A stretch of 64,000 nucleotides of DNA, taken from positions 930,001-994,000 of the forward strand of contig CBDDAE010000001.1 in assembly GCA_965224795.1 (NCBI GenBank), read 5' to 3'. A program made the position numbers and the translations under genes. Numbering within the stretch: position 1 is the stretch's first letter; every line of letters starts with the position of its first letter. Under the pieces are notes generated by a model. That model saw only the letters and a list, made by a program, of their open reading frames with translations, searched no databases and was not told the DNA's origin. The stretch is from NVTR01 sp036480115. Its GTDB lineage: Bacteria; Pseudomonadota; Alphaproteobacteria; Rhodobacterales; Rhodobacteraceae. Below, piece by piece: positions 26,923 to 36,519 of the stretch.

Positions 26923-27399
26923 ATGGCATTTTCCCCGATCCGCCCCACCGATGACACCGCGCGCACCCTGGCCCAGAACCTTATGCGCAGCGCCAAATTC
27001 GCCGCTCTTGGCGTCATTGACCCGAACAACGGGGCACCGTTCGTCACCCGCATCAGCTTTGCCATGGACACCACAAACCAACCGATCACCCTGATCTCAA
27101 CGCTGGCATTTCATACAACCGCTTTGCAACAAAACCCGGCCTGCTCTCTGTTGATCGGCGAGCCACCGGCCAAGGGTGATCCGCTGGCATTCCCGCGCAT
27201 GACCTTAAGCGCGCACGCCGAAATTCTGCCAGTTGACGAAAAACCGACCCTGCGCGACACTTACCTAAGCTGCCACCCCAAGGCCAAACTCTACATTGAT
27301 TTTACCGATTTCCACTTTGTGCGCTTCACCGTCAACGCCGCAGCATTGAACGGCGGTTTCGGCAAAGCCTTTTCCCTGACCGGCACCGATCTGACATAA
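26923..27399 (+). CDS. Pyridoxamine 5'-phosphate oxidase-like / HugZ family protein
   Basis: This 158-residue protein has a split-barrel flavin-binding fold. The order AQNLMRSAKFAALGVID, GAPFVTRISFAMDTTNQPIT, LSTLAFHTTALQQNPACSLL and FPRMTLSAHAEI matches HugZ/PPOX-like proteins linked to heme utilisation. The C-terminal domain of long HugZ is missing, as in many alphaproteobacterial homologues. It probably binds FMN or heme. It is divergent from the permease gene and convergent with the spike gene. Confidence 0.78.
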   Translation: MAFSPIRPTDDTARTLAQNLMRSAKFAALGVIDPNNGAPFVTRISFAMDTTNQPITLISTLAFHTTALQQNPACSLLIGEPPAKGDPLAFPRMTLSAHAEILPVDEKPTLRDTYLSCHPKAKLYIDFTDFHFVRFTVNAAALNGGFGKAFSLTGTDLT

Positions 27400-27423
27400 A
27401 AAAACCGGGGCAAAATACCCCGG
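27397..27423 (-). terminator. Intrinsic terminator (mainly minus strand)
   Basis: CCGGGG (27405-27410) and CCCCGG (27418-27423) form a 6-bp stem. On the minus strand it is followed by a run of eight T residues, so it ends the spike-gene transcript. On the plus strand the trailing CTTTG is weaker but may still help end the HugZ-like gene. Confidence 0.8.
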
Positions 27424-27444
27424 CTTTGTAACAATCAGAACTAT

Positions 27445-29736
27445 TTAAAACGGATTATCCATCCGCGTGGTCACAATCACCCGCCCTTTGCAGGCCTCAG
27501 GCCATGTCAGTTGCACCAGATTATTGGACGCACCATAATTGGTGGTTGCGTATGGGTTTGCAAACACAGCTGCGCCGACTCCATTGGAGATGGCATTCTC
27601 AGCCACGACGGACGTCACATTGCGCGTCCAACCACCAAACGGCAGGTACCCGCTTGGGTTAAGCGACCAATTCACCGCGTCCGAGCCCTGAATGAATTCC
27701 AGCGTCACAGGATTGATGGTCGCCTGACTAACGCTGTTAAAGGTATTGCCCTCAAACACCACATTGCGCGACCGGCCGAAATCAAGCCCGGCAATGGAAT
27801 TGTCCACCGTTTCAACCCGATCGATATTACCGTTGAATGCCTTGAACGTATTGCCAATCACGCTTAGCCCCTGCACAAAATGCCCACTGCCATAGGGCTT
27901 AATCACCAACCAGTTAAACCAACTGGCCACATCGCTGGCGGTGAAAATATTGCCAGTAATGGTCAGCCCGCCAAAGGAAAATTCCACGCCAAAATCCGGC
28001 GCTTCATCATGCTCATTGGTCCATTCAATGGAACAATTGTCGATGTAATTACCGGTGATCACTGATTTCACATTCGGGTAGGTAAAGATCATGCCACCAA
28101 CACGCGGCGCATCCACCAGATCATCGCCCTGAAACCAGTGATTGCCGACAATCAAATGCCCGGTGCCAAACAGCACACCAGTATGGCCAAAGCGTTCAAA
28201 CCGGTTGTCGCGAATTTTGCCGTCATTGGCATTGACGTTAAACGCAACTGACGTGCGCGCCGTCGCCGCCACTTGCTGTTCATTGGACACAAAATGACAG
28301 CGATCCAGTTGCAAATCCTGACAGCCGCGCCCGTGGCTGGTCACCCCACGATCTTTGGGCTTGGTGACAAAGCAATCCTTCAGATGAAAGGTCTGACCAG
28401 CAGGTGCTAGCAAGACACCACTGGCATTGCCCGCACATTGAAATTCAACATCCGAAATTGTGAACTTTGAGAACTTGGTAAAGCCCGAGAAATCCAAAAT
28501 ATATTGGAATCGGGTAAACGTGTAGGTCTGCGTCCCGGCCGCATTATAAAGCGCCTGACTGATCGTCACCGTCCCTGCCCCGACATTCTTGGCCGTCACA
28601 TAAACTTCACGCCCCACGCCATTGCCAGTCACCATTGCCCCAACATCGATATTAGCCACATTGGCCACCGCGGTCAGCACCTTAGGACTGGCCGTCGAAT
28701 AAGTTGCCTGCGATGTCGCCACCACAGGGTCCCAATTGGTTGACGCCACCGCGTTCAGCTGCCCGTTACGCAACACCCGGCGCACCTCAAACGTGGTTTT
28801 TGATCCTTCAGCCGCCTGCATATCAATGGGGCCGTCCACCTCAATGCGGCGTCCGCCCATGTCCAAACCCTCATGGTCGCTAAAATTCAACAGCGCCTGA
28901 AACGCCTTTTTAAACCCCAGAACCTCATCACCAAAGGCATCAATATAGGATGGCAGGTCGTAATTTCCCCGCAACACCAGCCGCTTATCAGTGGGCATTG
29001 TGACCGTGCCCTCAAAACGCACCGGGTTCAGCATCGACACATGATCCGCCAGAAAATATATACCGCCCGGCACATGCACATCGCGCCCGGCAGCCGCAGT
29101 ATCTGCCGCCTCAAACGCAACCCGATCATCGGTGATCCCGTCACCGACAGCGCCATAATCACGCACATCCACCCAGTTCATCATGTTGCGGTGAAAGGCG
29201 CTGGTGATATCCTCAATCACCAGATCATCAATGCGCACCAAACCGCCACTGGCCCCGGTCATATCCAACCCGAAATGGCCGTAGATCGTGTTTTGATCCC
29301 ACACCATGTCGACGCCGCCGCGCGCACCAGTGCCGACAATGGCGCTGATCTCAACTACATCGCCGTAGTTGGTCAGCGACACGCTTGGGCCCACCTCAAC
29401 CAACCCCGGCACATGGGCATTGCCCGCGCCCCCGGCCCAGGCGGCAATCTGCAGCGATGGCAGGTTGCCGCTGATCGCCTTGACCCGCGCCGTTATGCGC
29501 AAATAACACCCCGGCAATATCGTGGTCTGGCCCATATAACGCAGCTTTTGTGTCGTTCCTGCCTTTAGTATTTCAACACACCCGCCAAAATCCTGATCTG
29601 CCGCGATCAGCGACGCATTGGGGTCAAACTCGTAAGTGGTAGAACCCGAAGTTCCGTCCTCGCTTGACCAAACATCCAACCCGCCTGCAAATGCGGGCGG
29701 CATAAACACCAACCCATCCGTAATTGCTTTGTTCAT
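27445..29736 (-). CDS. Pectate-lyase-like beta-helix spike protein (GTA/phage type)
   Basis: This 763-residue protein has an N-terminal carbohydrate-binding or anchoring region (about 1-180, for example QDFGGCVEILKAGTTQKLRYMG). The right-handed beta-helix begins with DVRDYGAVGDGITDD (191-205), the Pectate_lyase_3 entry, and continues with many turns of short beta strands (TITGNIF, VIGNTF, VVFEGNTF). It ends with KGRVIVTTRMDNPF. I recall close relatives in Rhodobacteraceae, including spike-like proteins linked to gene transfer agents. There is no signal peptide. It stands alone, with its own terminator. Confidence 0.72.
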   Translation of the reverse strand: MNKAITDGLVFMPPAFAGGLDVWSSEDGTSGSTTYEFDPNASLIAADQDFGGCVEILKAGTTQKLRYMGQTTILPGCYLRITARVKAISGNLPSLQIAAWAGGAGNAHVPGLVEVGPSVSLTNYGDVVEISAIVGTGARGGVDMVWDQNTIYGHFGLDMTGASGGLVRIDDLVIEDITSAFHRNMMNWVDVRDYGAVGDGITDDRVAFEAADTAAAGRDVHVPGGIYFLADHVSMLNPVRFEGTVTMPTDKRLVLRGNYDLPSYIDAFGDEVLGFKKAFQALLNFSDHEGLDMGGRRIEVDGPIDMQAAEGSKTTFEVRRVLRNGQLNAVASTNWDPVVATSQATYSTASPKVLTAVANVANIDVGAMVTGNGVGREVYVTAKNVGAGTVTISQALYNAAGTQTYTFTRFQYILDFSGFTKFSKFTISDVEFQCAGNASGVLLAPAGQTFHLKDCFVTKPKDRGVTSHGRGCQDLQLDRCHFVSNEQQVAATARTSVAFNVNANDGKIRDNRFERFGHTGVLFGTGHLIVGNHWFQGDDLVDAPRVGGMIFTYPNVKSVITGNYIDNCSIEWTNEHDEAPDFGVEFSFGGLTITGNIFTASDVASWFNWLVIKPYGSGHFVQGLSVIGNTFKAFNGNIDRVETVDNSIAGLDFGRSRNVVFEGNTFNSVSQATINPVTLEFIQGSDAVNWSLNPSGYLPFGGWTRNVTSVVAENAISNGVGAAVFANPYATTNYGASNNLVQLTWPEACKGRVIVTTRMDNPF

Positions 29737-29908
29737 TATGCGCCCTTTTCAAATACCGTACCGGGTCGCAAATGCCTGTAGTGGTTGACTGCCATGCAGT
29801 CCCCGAATGCTTATCGTCGAAAAAAATCAGGTATCTGCCCAGTAGGGCGCAAGGGGTACCAGCGCGGATTTAACGGCAGCTTATGCCACCGCGCGCCGCC
29901 CGGAAATG

Positions 29909-30310
29909 TTAAACCCCAACATCCGGCATCTCCAGCAGGCGCACACCATTAATCTGCCACCCGGACCCAGCCATAACCATCTCATATTCCAGCAGGTGAA
30001 ATTCTCCGGCAGAATCCCGTATTCTCACCCGCTGTAACACTCGCGTACCTTGCGTTTCCTGCCCCAAAAACTGCACATCAGTCGGGCGCCAGACCATCGG
30101 AAAACCACCCCGTACCATGGCCCCAAAATTCTCATAATTTCCAAATAATTGCTGAATGGTCGGGCTGGCAAAGCCAAAAGCAGCGGCAAAATCATCCCGT
30201 TGCAACGCCTCAATTTGGCTTTCTATGACACCCTTGACCGCCCTGTCCTGAGCCCCAGCACCCAACGGTCCCACCAGTAGAATAATTGCAAGAATTAGAG
30301 AACGCACCAT
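29909..30310 (-). CDS. DUF4864 protein, exported
   Basis: This 133-residue protein starts with a signal peptide (MVRSLILAIILLVGPLGAGAQD). The mature part begins IESQIEALQRDDFAAAFGFASPTIQQLFG, which is the DUF4864 signature and an NTF2-like fold in outline. I chose the start after the GAAGAAGGGG ribosome site; an upstream ATG would add 15 basic residues. The function is unknown; it is probably periplasmic. Confidence 0.8.
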   Translation of the reverse strand: MVRSLILAIILLVGPLGAGAQDRAVKGVIESQIEALQRDDFAAAFGFASPTIQQLFGNYENFGAMVRGGFPMVWRPTDVQFLGQETQGTRVLQRVRIRDSAGEFHLLEYEMVMAGSGWQINGVRLLEMPDVGV

Positions 30311-30397
30311 CGCAAAACCCCTTCTTCTTTTCAAAAATACCCCCGTGCGGCGCACAAATTCGCCCGCAGGGCTTATAAAAATGCGCCGTCAGGCGCT

Positions 30398-30739
30398 CTA
30401 TTTCTTCCGGGTCGTCGGTTTCGGCTTTAACGCCTTCGCATTGGCAACACTTTTCGCAAAGACAGCCTGCAATGCATCCATATCCTCCAACATCGCCCCC
30501 GGAACCGGCACATAGCCCCGCATCACCGAACCATGCTGAATAACATCGCCGGTTCCGTGCTCAACCTCAAAGGCGGCTTGATCCGTTTCAGACAGTCGCA
30601 GGCACAGCACATCTCTCGGATCGACAAAAGAAAACATGTTTCCGTTCATGGATGTGTAGGGCATTTTCTTACCCTTAAGTTGCAGCCCGTCATGGGCGCT
30701 CACAAGCTCTGCAAAAATCTCAACAACCCGGTCACGCAT
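30398..30739 (-). CDS. TfoX N-terminal-like / small conserved protein
   Basis: This 113-residue protein has phrases GKKMPYTSMNGNMFSFVDPRDVLCLRLS and VMRGYVPVPGAMLEDMDALQAVF that recall TfoX_N-like or MmcQ/YjbR-like domains. The likeness is by eye only. The C-terminus is lysine-rich (KALKPKPTTRKK). It sits between lysS (10 bases away) and a DUF4864 gene and may be part of the lysS transcript. Confidence 0.55.
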   Translation of the reverse strand: MRDRVVEIFAELVSAHDGLQLKGKKMPYTSMNGNMFSFVDPRDVLCLRLSETDQAAFEVEHGTGDVIQHGSVMRGYVPVPGAMLEDMDALQAVFAKSVANAKALKPKPTTRKK

Positions 30740-30748
30740 GAAATCCCC

Positions 30749-32326
30749 CTATCCGGCCAATTCCCCCGCCAGACCTTTTTCAATCAGCTTTATGGTCTCA
30801 TCCACACCGTATAATGCAATGAACCCACCAAAGCGCGGCCCCTGACTTGCCCCCAGACATACCTCATACAGCGCCTTGAACCAAGCCCGCAGCGGATCAA
30901 ACCCATGGTCCTTACCCACAGCAAACACCATCGACTGCAACGCATCAGCGTCCGCCCCTTCGTCCCAGTCCTTCAAGCGTTCCAACAAATCCGCCATTGC
31001 CGCCCGCTCCTGATCATCCGGCAATCGAAACTCCCGGGTCGGTTTTACGAAATCATTGTAATAGGCCACCGCAAACCCGGCCGCCGCGTCCAGATCAGGG
31101 TGGGTTTCGGGCGACGCCTCCGGTGCATAGCGGCCAATAAACCCCCACAACCGCGCCTTATCTTCCGCCGCCGACACCGCCGCCAGGTTCAACAACATCG
31201 CAAACGGCACCACCATGTTTGACGCGGGCACATTATGCCCATGGATATGAAACACCGGGTTATTCAGCCGCGCCGCTGTGTCCTGATCGGCGTAGGCCCG
31301 CAATTGTTGATGGTATTCATCCACCGCCTTCGGGATCACGTCAAAATGCAGCCGCTTGGCGGTTTTTGGCTTTTGATACATGAAATATGACAGGCTCTCG
31401 GCACTGGCATAGGTCAGCCACTCATCAATCGAAATACCGTTGCCCGATGACTTGGATATCTTCTCACCGTTTTCATCCAGAAACATTTCATAGACAAAAT
31501 GCGCCGGTGCCGGGGCACCCAGTATCCGGCTAATCCGGTCATAGATATGGGTATTGGTCGAATGGTCCTTGCCATACATTTCAAAATCCACACCCAACGC
31601 CGCCCAACGCGCCCCAAAATCCGGCTTCCACTGCAATTTCACGCGGCCACCGGTGACTGGCATGGTGACCTCTTCACCATCTTCGTCAAACGTGATGGTG
31701 CCAGCTGCCGCATCAACCGACTTCATCGGCACATAAAGCACCCGCCCGGTCTTTTGCGAAATCGGCAAAAAGCACGAATATGTCGCCCGGCGTTCTTCGC
31801 GCAATGACGCCAGCATCACCTCCATGATCTCATCGTACTTTTCCACGCAACGCAGCAGCACTTCATCAAACTGCCCGGATTTGTAAAACTCAGCCGCTGA
31901 ATAAAACTCATACTCAAACCCAAACGTATCCAGAAACCGGCGCAACATGGCGTTGTTGTGGTCACCAAAACTGTCATGCGTGCCAAACGGATCGGGCACC
32001 ACCGACAATGGCTTTTGCAAATGTTCCTCTAACGCTTGCGGGTTAGGCACATTGCCCGGCACCTTGCGCATGCCATCCATATCGTCAGAAAAACAAATCA
32101 GCCGGGTTGGGATATCGGACAACACCTGAAACGCCCGGCGTATCATGGTCGTGCGCGCAACCTCTCCGAACGTGCCAATATGGGGCAGACCACTTGGCCC
32201 ATAGCCGGTTTCAAACAGCACATAGCCTTTTTTGGGTGGTCCATCCGTAAATCGTTTCAACAGCGCCCGGGCCTCAACAAACGGCCAGGCTTTTGAATTC
32301 ATCGCTGTATCACGCAGATCAGACAT
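30749..32326 (-). CDS. lysS: Lysyl-tRNA synthetase, class I
   Basis: This 525-residue class I LysRS (archaeal type) charges tRNA-Lys. It has the HIGH-like motif SGLPHIGT (about 46-53) and the KMSKS-like motif KISKSSGNG near 290. It also has the expected YGPSGLPHIGTFGEVART and the YMYQKPKTAKRLHFDVIPKAVD region. Class I LysRS replaces the class II enzyme in most alphaproteobacteria, which supports the taxonomy. It is divergent from the TerB-like gene with about 110 bases between. Confidence 0.96.
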   Translation of the reverse strand: MSDLRDTAMNSKAWPFVEARALLKRFTDGPPKKGYVLFETGYGPSGLPHIGTFGEVARTTMIRRAFQVLSDIPTRLICFSDDMDGMRKVPGNVPNPQALEEHLQKPLSVVPDPFGTHDSFGDHNNAMLRRFLDTFGFEYEFYSAAEFYKSGQFDEVLLRCVEKYDEIMEVMLASLREERRATYSCFLPISQKTGRVLYVPMKSVDAAAGTITFDEDGEEVTMPVTGGRVKLQWKPDFGARWAALGVDFEMYGKDHSTNTHIYDRISRILGAPAPAHFVYEMFLDENGEKISKSSGNGISIDEWLTYASAESLSYFMYQKPKTAKRLHFDVIPKAVDEYHQQLRAYADQDTAARLNNPVFHIHGHNVPASNMVVPFAMLLNLAAVSAAEDKARLWGFIGRYAPEASPETHPDLDAAAGFAVAYYNDFVKPTREFRLPDDQERAAMADLLERLKDWDEGADADALQSMVFAVGKDHGFDPLRAWFKALYEVCLGASQGPRFGGFIALYGVDETIKLIEKGLAGELAG

Positions 32327-32438
32327 CGTTATTTTCCATATGAAACCGGGGTTTTCCCATGCAAGGCCAACCCCTATTGCCGTATGACTTCCGGGTCAAT
32401 ATTCTGCGCTTCAACAAAATCACTTCAAAGGATCAGCC

Positions 32439-32861
32439 ATGACCGACATTTCCCATTCACTTACTCCGCAAGATTGCCTGATCGCCGTTATGGTCGCCGT
32501 TTCAGCGTCAGACCAGAACATCCGCACCTCAGAGTTGGTGACCATCGAAGCCGTGGTCAACCACTTACCGGTATTTGCCAACTACGACACCGACCGTATT
32601 AAACTCGTGTCGCAAACCGTGTTTGATCTGTTTGCCGTGGAAGACGGATTGGATGCACTGTTTGGGTTGATCCGTGAAAACCTACCTAAGAAACTGTTTG
32701 AAACTGCCTATGCCTTGGCCTGTGATGTCGCGGCTGCGGATGGTCAGCTTTTGGAAGAAGAATTGCGCCTGCTGGAAGAAATTCGCCATGAATTGGCCAT
32801 TGACAGGTTATACGCTGCCGCCATTGAGCGCGGTGCAAGAGCACGACATATGGTGAATTAA
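32439..32861 (+). CDS. TerB-like tellurite-resistance-domain protein
   Basis: This 140-residue all-helical protein has the TerB layout. LTPQDCLIAVMVAVSASDQNIRTSELVTIE gives the first acidic metal-binding helix pair, and AYALACDVAAADGQLLEEELRLLEEI gives the second. In the TerB family these motifs bind divalent metal. No other ter genes are adjacent, so a direct tellurite role is unlikely. It is probably a stress-related or cell-envelope-linked cytoplasmic protein. Confidence 0.8.
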   Translation: MTDISHSLTPQDCLIAVMVAVSASDQNIRTSELVTIEAVVNHLPVFANYDTDRIKLVSQTVFDLFAVEDGLDALFGLIRENLPKKLFETAYALACDVAAADGQLLEEELRLLEEIRHELAIDRLYAAAIERGARARHMVN

Positions 32862-32884
32862 ACGCCCGATACTTGGCACCAATT

Positions 32885-34375
32885 CTAGCCGTATACATCA
32901 ACCCATCGGTCAATCAGGGCCCATTGCAAGGCGCGCGCCCGCCTGCTCCAACTGCGCGCACCCCTGGGGCGTTCGCGATCCGCAAGCGCTATGTCATTTC
33001 GCCGGGCTGTATCTGCGGAAAATATTGCAAAAACCAAATCCTTGTTTTCGCCGGTATTAATAAACCCGGACAAGCCACTGACAAAATTCAAGGTTCCGGT
33101 TTTAGCCTTTAGCGTAATATCTGAACCCAGTCGTAAATTACCTTTGCCATCGCGTGGCTGAATTGGTTTCAACATTCCAGCCAAAATACTGTTGGGGCCG
33201 ACACTGACCATACCTTTAACCATATCCAAAGACGTTATCCGGCTTTTGTCACCCAGTCCCGAATGATCAACAAACCTTGGACGACGCGCGCCCAATTGTG
33301 TTTCCATCCAACCCGACATTTGCCGTGCAGACGGGCTAAGCCCTGACACGGTGTGCCCGCGCGCAACACTTGCACTTAACCCCATCACTTCCGCAGTCAG
33401 GTTATTTGAATGTTTCAACATGCCCTTAAGGATCAGCTTTAAGTCGGGACTGGCGCGGTCCACCAAAACTGTTCCGCCATGCGATCCATATCCAACACTG
33501 GGCGCTTTCAAAATAAGCCCATGCGAGCGCGCGAATATCTGAAACACTTCACCTGCATAAAGTTCTGGCTGGCGCACGGGCAACCAACGGCTACCGCCTT
33601 TTCCAAGGGCACTTTTGGCAACCGTCCAGCGTTCGGTTTGGCCGCCATTGGCATAGGTGAAAACCGGGCCGCGCCTGTCCACTACTGTCATGCTGGCTAA
33701 TGAAACTTCGGGGCGATATTTCGCCGTACGCGCATCCATCGTGACCTTGTACTTACCGCCGTTCTTTTTCCATTCAAAATGAACCCGGTTGTAATTTAGG
33801 TTCAGGCCGGAAACCGCTGGATTATAACCTAAATGCCCAGGTTGCCCGGCGTCAATCTGATGAACATGGGGCAAGGCCCCACTTTGCACCAAGAACCTGC
33901 CTGACACTTCTCTTAATCCTGTGGCTTTCAGCAGCGCAGCCATTTCTGCCAAGGCGGTAGTGTCCAGGGTTGGATCACCCCCACCCATCAATACAAGATC
34001 CCCCTCTAAACGACCTGCAACAATTGTACCTACGGCAATCAATTGCGTCGAAAAATTATGCTCCGGCCCCAAGGCATCCAGGGCGTATTGGGCCGTGATC
34101 GCCTTTGCCACACTGGCCGGCGGCAAGGCCAACAGGGGGTTCACACTTTCCAGAATCTTCCCATCGGACGCATTGGCGACCACTAGGCTGATTTTTCCAC
34201 CCAAACCAGCTTTGTTGATTAGGGCATCGGCTGCCGCAATAGACGCCTGACGAACGCCCTCAGTTCGGGCAATCGGATACAAAGAAGTCGTAGGCGCGCC
34301 AGCCCAGGCCGACTGACCCGCACCCGCCAACAAACCGCCCAGCACGGTCCGTCTTGAAAGAAATCTATTTGCCAT
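32885..34375 (-). CDS. dacB: D-alanyl-D-alanine carboxypeptidase/endopeptidase (PBP4 type)
   Basis: This 496-residue penicillin-binding protein trims or cleaves peptidoglycan cross-links. It has a Tat-like leader (SRRTVLGGLLAGAGQSAWA), the serine motif SVAK in LPPASVAKAITAQY, the SNN motif (LKHSNNLTAEVMG) and KTGT near the end (TLKAKTGTLNFVSG). The large insertion between SxxK and SxN is typical of PBP4. It would act in the periplasm. The C-terminus is basic and Arg-rich, somewhat longer than usual. Confidence 0.92.
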   Translation of the reverse strand: MANRFLSRRTVLGGLLAGAGQSAWAGAPTTSLYPIARTEGVRQASIAAADALINKAGLGGKISLVVANASDGKILESVNPLLALPPASVAKAITAQYALDALGPEHNFSTQLIAVGTIVAGRLEGDLVLMGGGDPTLDTTALAEMAALLKATGLREVSGRFLVQSGALPHVHQIDAGQPGHLGYNPAVSGLNLNYNRVHFEWKKNGGKYKVTMDARTAKYRPEVSLASMTVVDRRGPVFTYANGGQTERWTVAKSALGKGGSRWLPVRQPELYAGEVFQIFARSHGLILKAPSVGYGSHGGTVLVDRASPDLKLILKGMLKHSNNLTAEVMGLSASVARGHTVSGLSPSARQMSGWMETQLGARRPRFVDHSGLGDKSRITSLDMVKGMVSVGPNSILAGMLKPIQPRDGKGNLRLGSDITLKAKTGTLNFVSGLSGFINTGENKDLVFAIFSADTARRNDIALADRERPRGARSWSRRARALQWALIDRWVDVYG

Positions 34376-34415
34376 ACGCGCCTATTAATCCGTCTCTTTT
34401 TTGTTTCAAGCAAGC

Positions 34416-35024
34416 CTAGACTGCCCAGTCGCCCCGTTGCCGCAGCTCTGTGGACGACAAATTCACCATGGGTAAATTAATAAAACACCATGCAGGCGCT
34501 AAACTATGCGCCAGTAAAGCCGATTGTCGACCACGAAGCCGATACTTTTCGTAACGATTTGCTGCCACAGATATTCGCGCCGATATCCGGTCCCCCGGCC
34601 GGGCCAGCACACCTACCGGCACATTTTCCATTATCCACTGCCAGCGATGCCACTGGTGAAACTGTACCAGATTATCTGCCCCCATCAGCCAGACAAACCG
34701 TATCCCCTGATAGCGTTTCATCAGTTCAGCCAGCGTATCTGCAGTTGTCCGGGTACCTATTTTGGCTTCAAAATCACTGATCTTCACCCTTGGATGATCC
34801 ATAAGTTCCCGGGCAGCTGCCATACGTCGCCCCATTGACGCCGGTTCCTCAGATTTTAAAGGATTGCCAGGCGATACCAGCCACCAAACCTGATCAAGCT
34901 GAAATCGCTTCAGCGCCTCTAGGGTTATATGCACATGCCCGCCATGGGGTGGATTGAACGATCCCCCCAACAGCCCAACACTTAGAAACGGACGCGCCAC
35001 AGGATATGTTTTAAACGCATTCAT
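34416..35024 (-). CDS. nadD: Nicotinate-nucleotide adenylyltransferase
   Basis: This 202-residue enzyme joins ATP and nicotinate mononucleotide in NAD synthesis. The nucleotidyltransferase motif GGSFNPPHGGHVHI (about 20-33) and the C-terminal ISSTxLR equivalent LSSTELRQRG are present. Its 5' end faces the nitrile hydratase operon, with about 200 bases between. Its length fits the family. Confidence 0.95.
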   Translation of the reverse strand: MNAFKTYPVARPFLSVGLLGGSFNPPHGGHVHITLEALKRFQLDQVWWLVSPGNPLKSEEPASMGRRMAAARELMDHPRVKISDFEAKIGTRTTADTLAELMKRYQGIRFVWLMGADNLVQFHQWHRWQWIMENVPVGVLARPGDRISARISVAANRYEKYRLRGRQSALLAHSLAPAWCFINLPMVNLSSTELRQRGDWAV

Positions 35025-35230
35025 CCCCAGCGCCTAACATTTCGGATAGCTGCTCAACAAGTCCTGCCATTTGCAGCTGACATGCGCAGAACACTCCAAG
35101 GCTAACGACGCCAGCAATCCAAATCGTTTCATAGGTATTTCCATAGCAAATGTTGCGGATTACAGATTTCATTAAACCAGTGTTGATTGCTGCCAAATCT
35201 ATCGGCAATATGTGGCAAAACGAGGGTGCC

Positions 35231-35872
35231 ATGGCAAAATTTGATTCTGAAACAGCTGCAAAAATTCACCGGCACCTGCACAGCCATCTGCCCTCTGACC
35301 CGGCCCTGCGGGTAAAAGCCCTTGAAAGTCTGGTGGTAGAACGTGGCCTTGTGTCCAGCGAAACCATTGACGCCTGGGTGGAAGCCTATAGCGAACAAAT
35401 CGGTCCAATGCGGGGCGCACAGGTCGTAGCGCGTAGCTGGCTGGACGCTGAATTCAAGGCCCGGCTTTTGGAAAACGCTGGCGATGCGATCAAAGATTTC
35501 GGCTTTGAAGGCAACGCCACCGGCCACCTTATCGCGGTTGAAAACACCGATAGCACCCATAACATAGTGGTTTGTACGCTATGTTCTTGCTACCCGTTTT
35601 CAATTCTAGGCATGTCTCCCAGCTGGTACAAATCCGCCCAATACCGCGCCCGCGCTGTGCGCGAACCCCGCGCCGTGCTGGCCGAATTTGGTGTGGAATT
35701 AGACGATAACATCGCTGTCAACGTCTGGGACAGCACCGCCGAAGTCCGATATATCGTCATTTCCCAGCGCCCCACCGGCACTGATGATCTGGACGAACCC
35801 GCTCTGGCTGCCCTTGTCACACGCAACTCTATGATTGGTACCGATCGCATCCTTTCAGCTGGGGAAACATAA
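35231..35872 (+). CDS. nthA: Nitrile hydratase alpha subunit, cobalt type
   Basis: This 213-residue subunit holds the metal centre that hydrates nitriles to amides. The claw motif is Val114-Cys115-Thr116-Leu117-Cys118-Ser119-Cys120. Thr at the second position marks the cobalt class (iron enzymes have Ser). The starting region (ALESLVVERGLVSSETIDAWV) and SPSWYKSAQYRARAVREPR are canonical. I chose the ATG with a GAGGG ribosome site; an ATG 27 codons upstream is less likely. The stop overlaps the beta-subunit start (TAATG). Confidence 0.96.
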   Translation: MAKFDSETAAKIHRHLHSHLPSDPALRVKALESLVVERGLVSSETIDAWVEAYSEQIGPMRGAQVVARSWLDAEFKARLLENAGDAIKDFGFEGNATGHLIAVENTDSTHNIVVCTLCSCYPFSILGMSPSWYKSAQYRARAVREPRAVLAEFGVELDDNIAVNVWDSTAEVRYIVISQRPTGTDDLDEPALAALVTRNSMIGTDRILSAGET

Positions 35873-36519
35873 TGGACGGCATCCATGATCTTGGCGGCAA
35901 ACAGGGCTTTGGTCCCATCCCCATTGGCGACAACGAAGGTTTTCACCATGATTGGGAAGAACGCATGTGGGCGATGGCGCGCTGTGGCATCCTGCCCCCG
36001 GGTACCGCCATAGACCAGTTTCGCCACGGTCTGGAACGCATGGTGCCCACCGATTACCTGTCCTTCGCCTATTTCAACAAATGGTGTGCGAACTATTTTA
36101 TGTTTTATTTGAATGCCGGCACCTTCACGAATGATGAGGTTCTGAACGGCCATTGCGACACGCCATCGGATCCTGCGAAAACTTTGTCCCTGGATCAGGT
36201 GGTTGCAGCACAACGGGCTTTGGTCACGGATTTTTCCGAACCAACTGACGCTCAACCTCGCTTTGCAATCGGAGATACCGTCACCACCAAACGCCGTATT
36301 ACCGCCAATCACACCCGCCTGCCTGGCTACGCCCGCAACGCCGCCGGCACCGTGATCACCCATCATGGCGCGCATCTGCTAGCTGATTTTGGCGCTGAAG
36401 GTATCCACCAAGCCCAACATCTTTATACAGTATCCTTCATGGCAACGGAACTTTGGGGGGAAGACGCCAACCCTATTGATACTGTCACCCTGGAACTATG
36501 GGAAAGCTACCTTGTTTAA
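35872..36519 (+). CDS. nthB: Nitrile hydratase beta subunit
   Basis: This 215-residue beta subunit pairs with alpha to form the heterodimer. The N-terminal MDGIHDLGGKQGFGPI is nearly universal for the family. The C-terminal SH3-like barrel shows FAIGDTVTTKRRITANHTRLPGYARNAAG and VSFMATELWGEDANPIDTV. It overlaps nthA by one base and the accessory gene at its 3' end, which indicates coupled translation. Confidence 0.95.
   Translation: MDGIHDLGGKQGFGPIPIGDNEGFHHDWEERMWAMARCGILPPGTAIDQFRHGLERMVPTDYLSFAYFNKWCANYFMFYLNAGTFTNDEVLNGHCDTPSDPAKTLSLDQVVAAQRALVTDFSEPTDAQPRFAIGDTVTTKRRITANHTRLPGYARNAAGTVITHHGAHLLADFGAEGIHQAQHLYTVSFMATELWGEDANPIDTVTLELWESYLV

Noticed and set aside
29786..29800. Palindrome GACTGC-CAT-GCAGTC upstream of the spike gene as an operator
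   Set aside because: It is a single short palindrome without a second copy or a linked regulator, so chance cannot be excluded.
36389..36511. Upstream ATG start for the nitrile hydratase activator
   Set aside because: It would overlap nthB by more than 120 bases with an unrelated N-terminal sequence. The TTG inside the end of nthB fits the family's length better.
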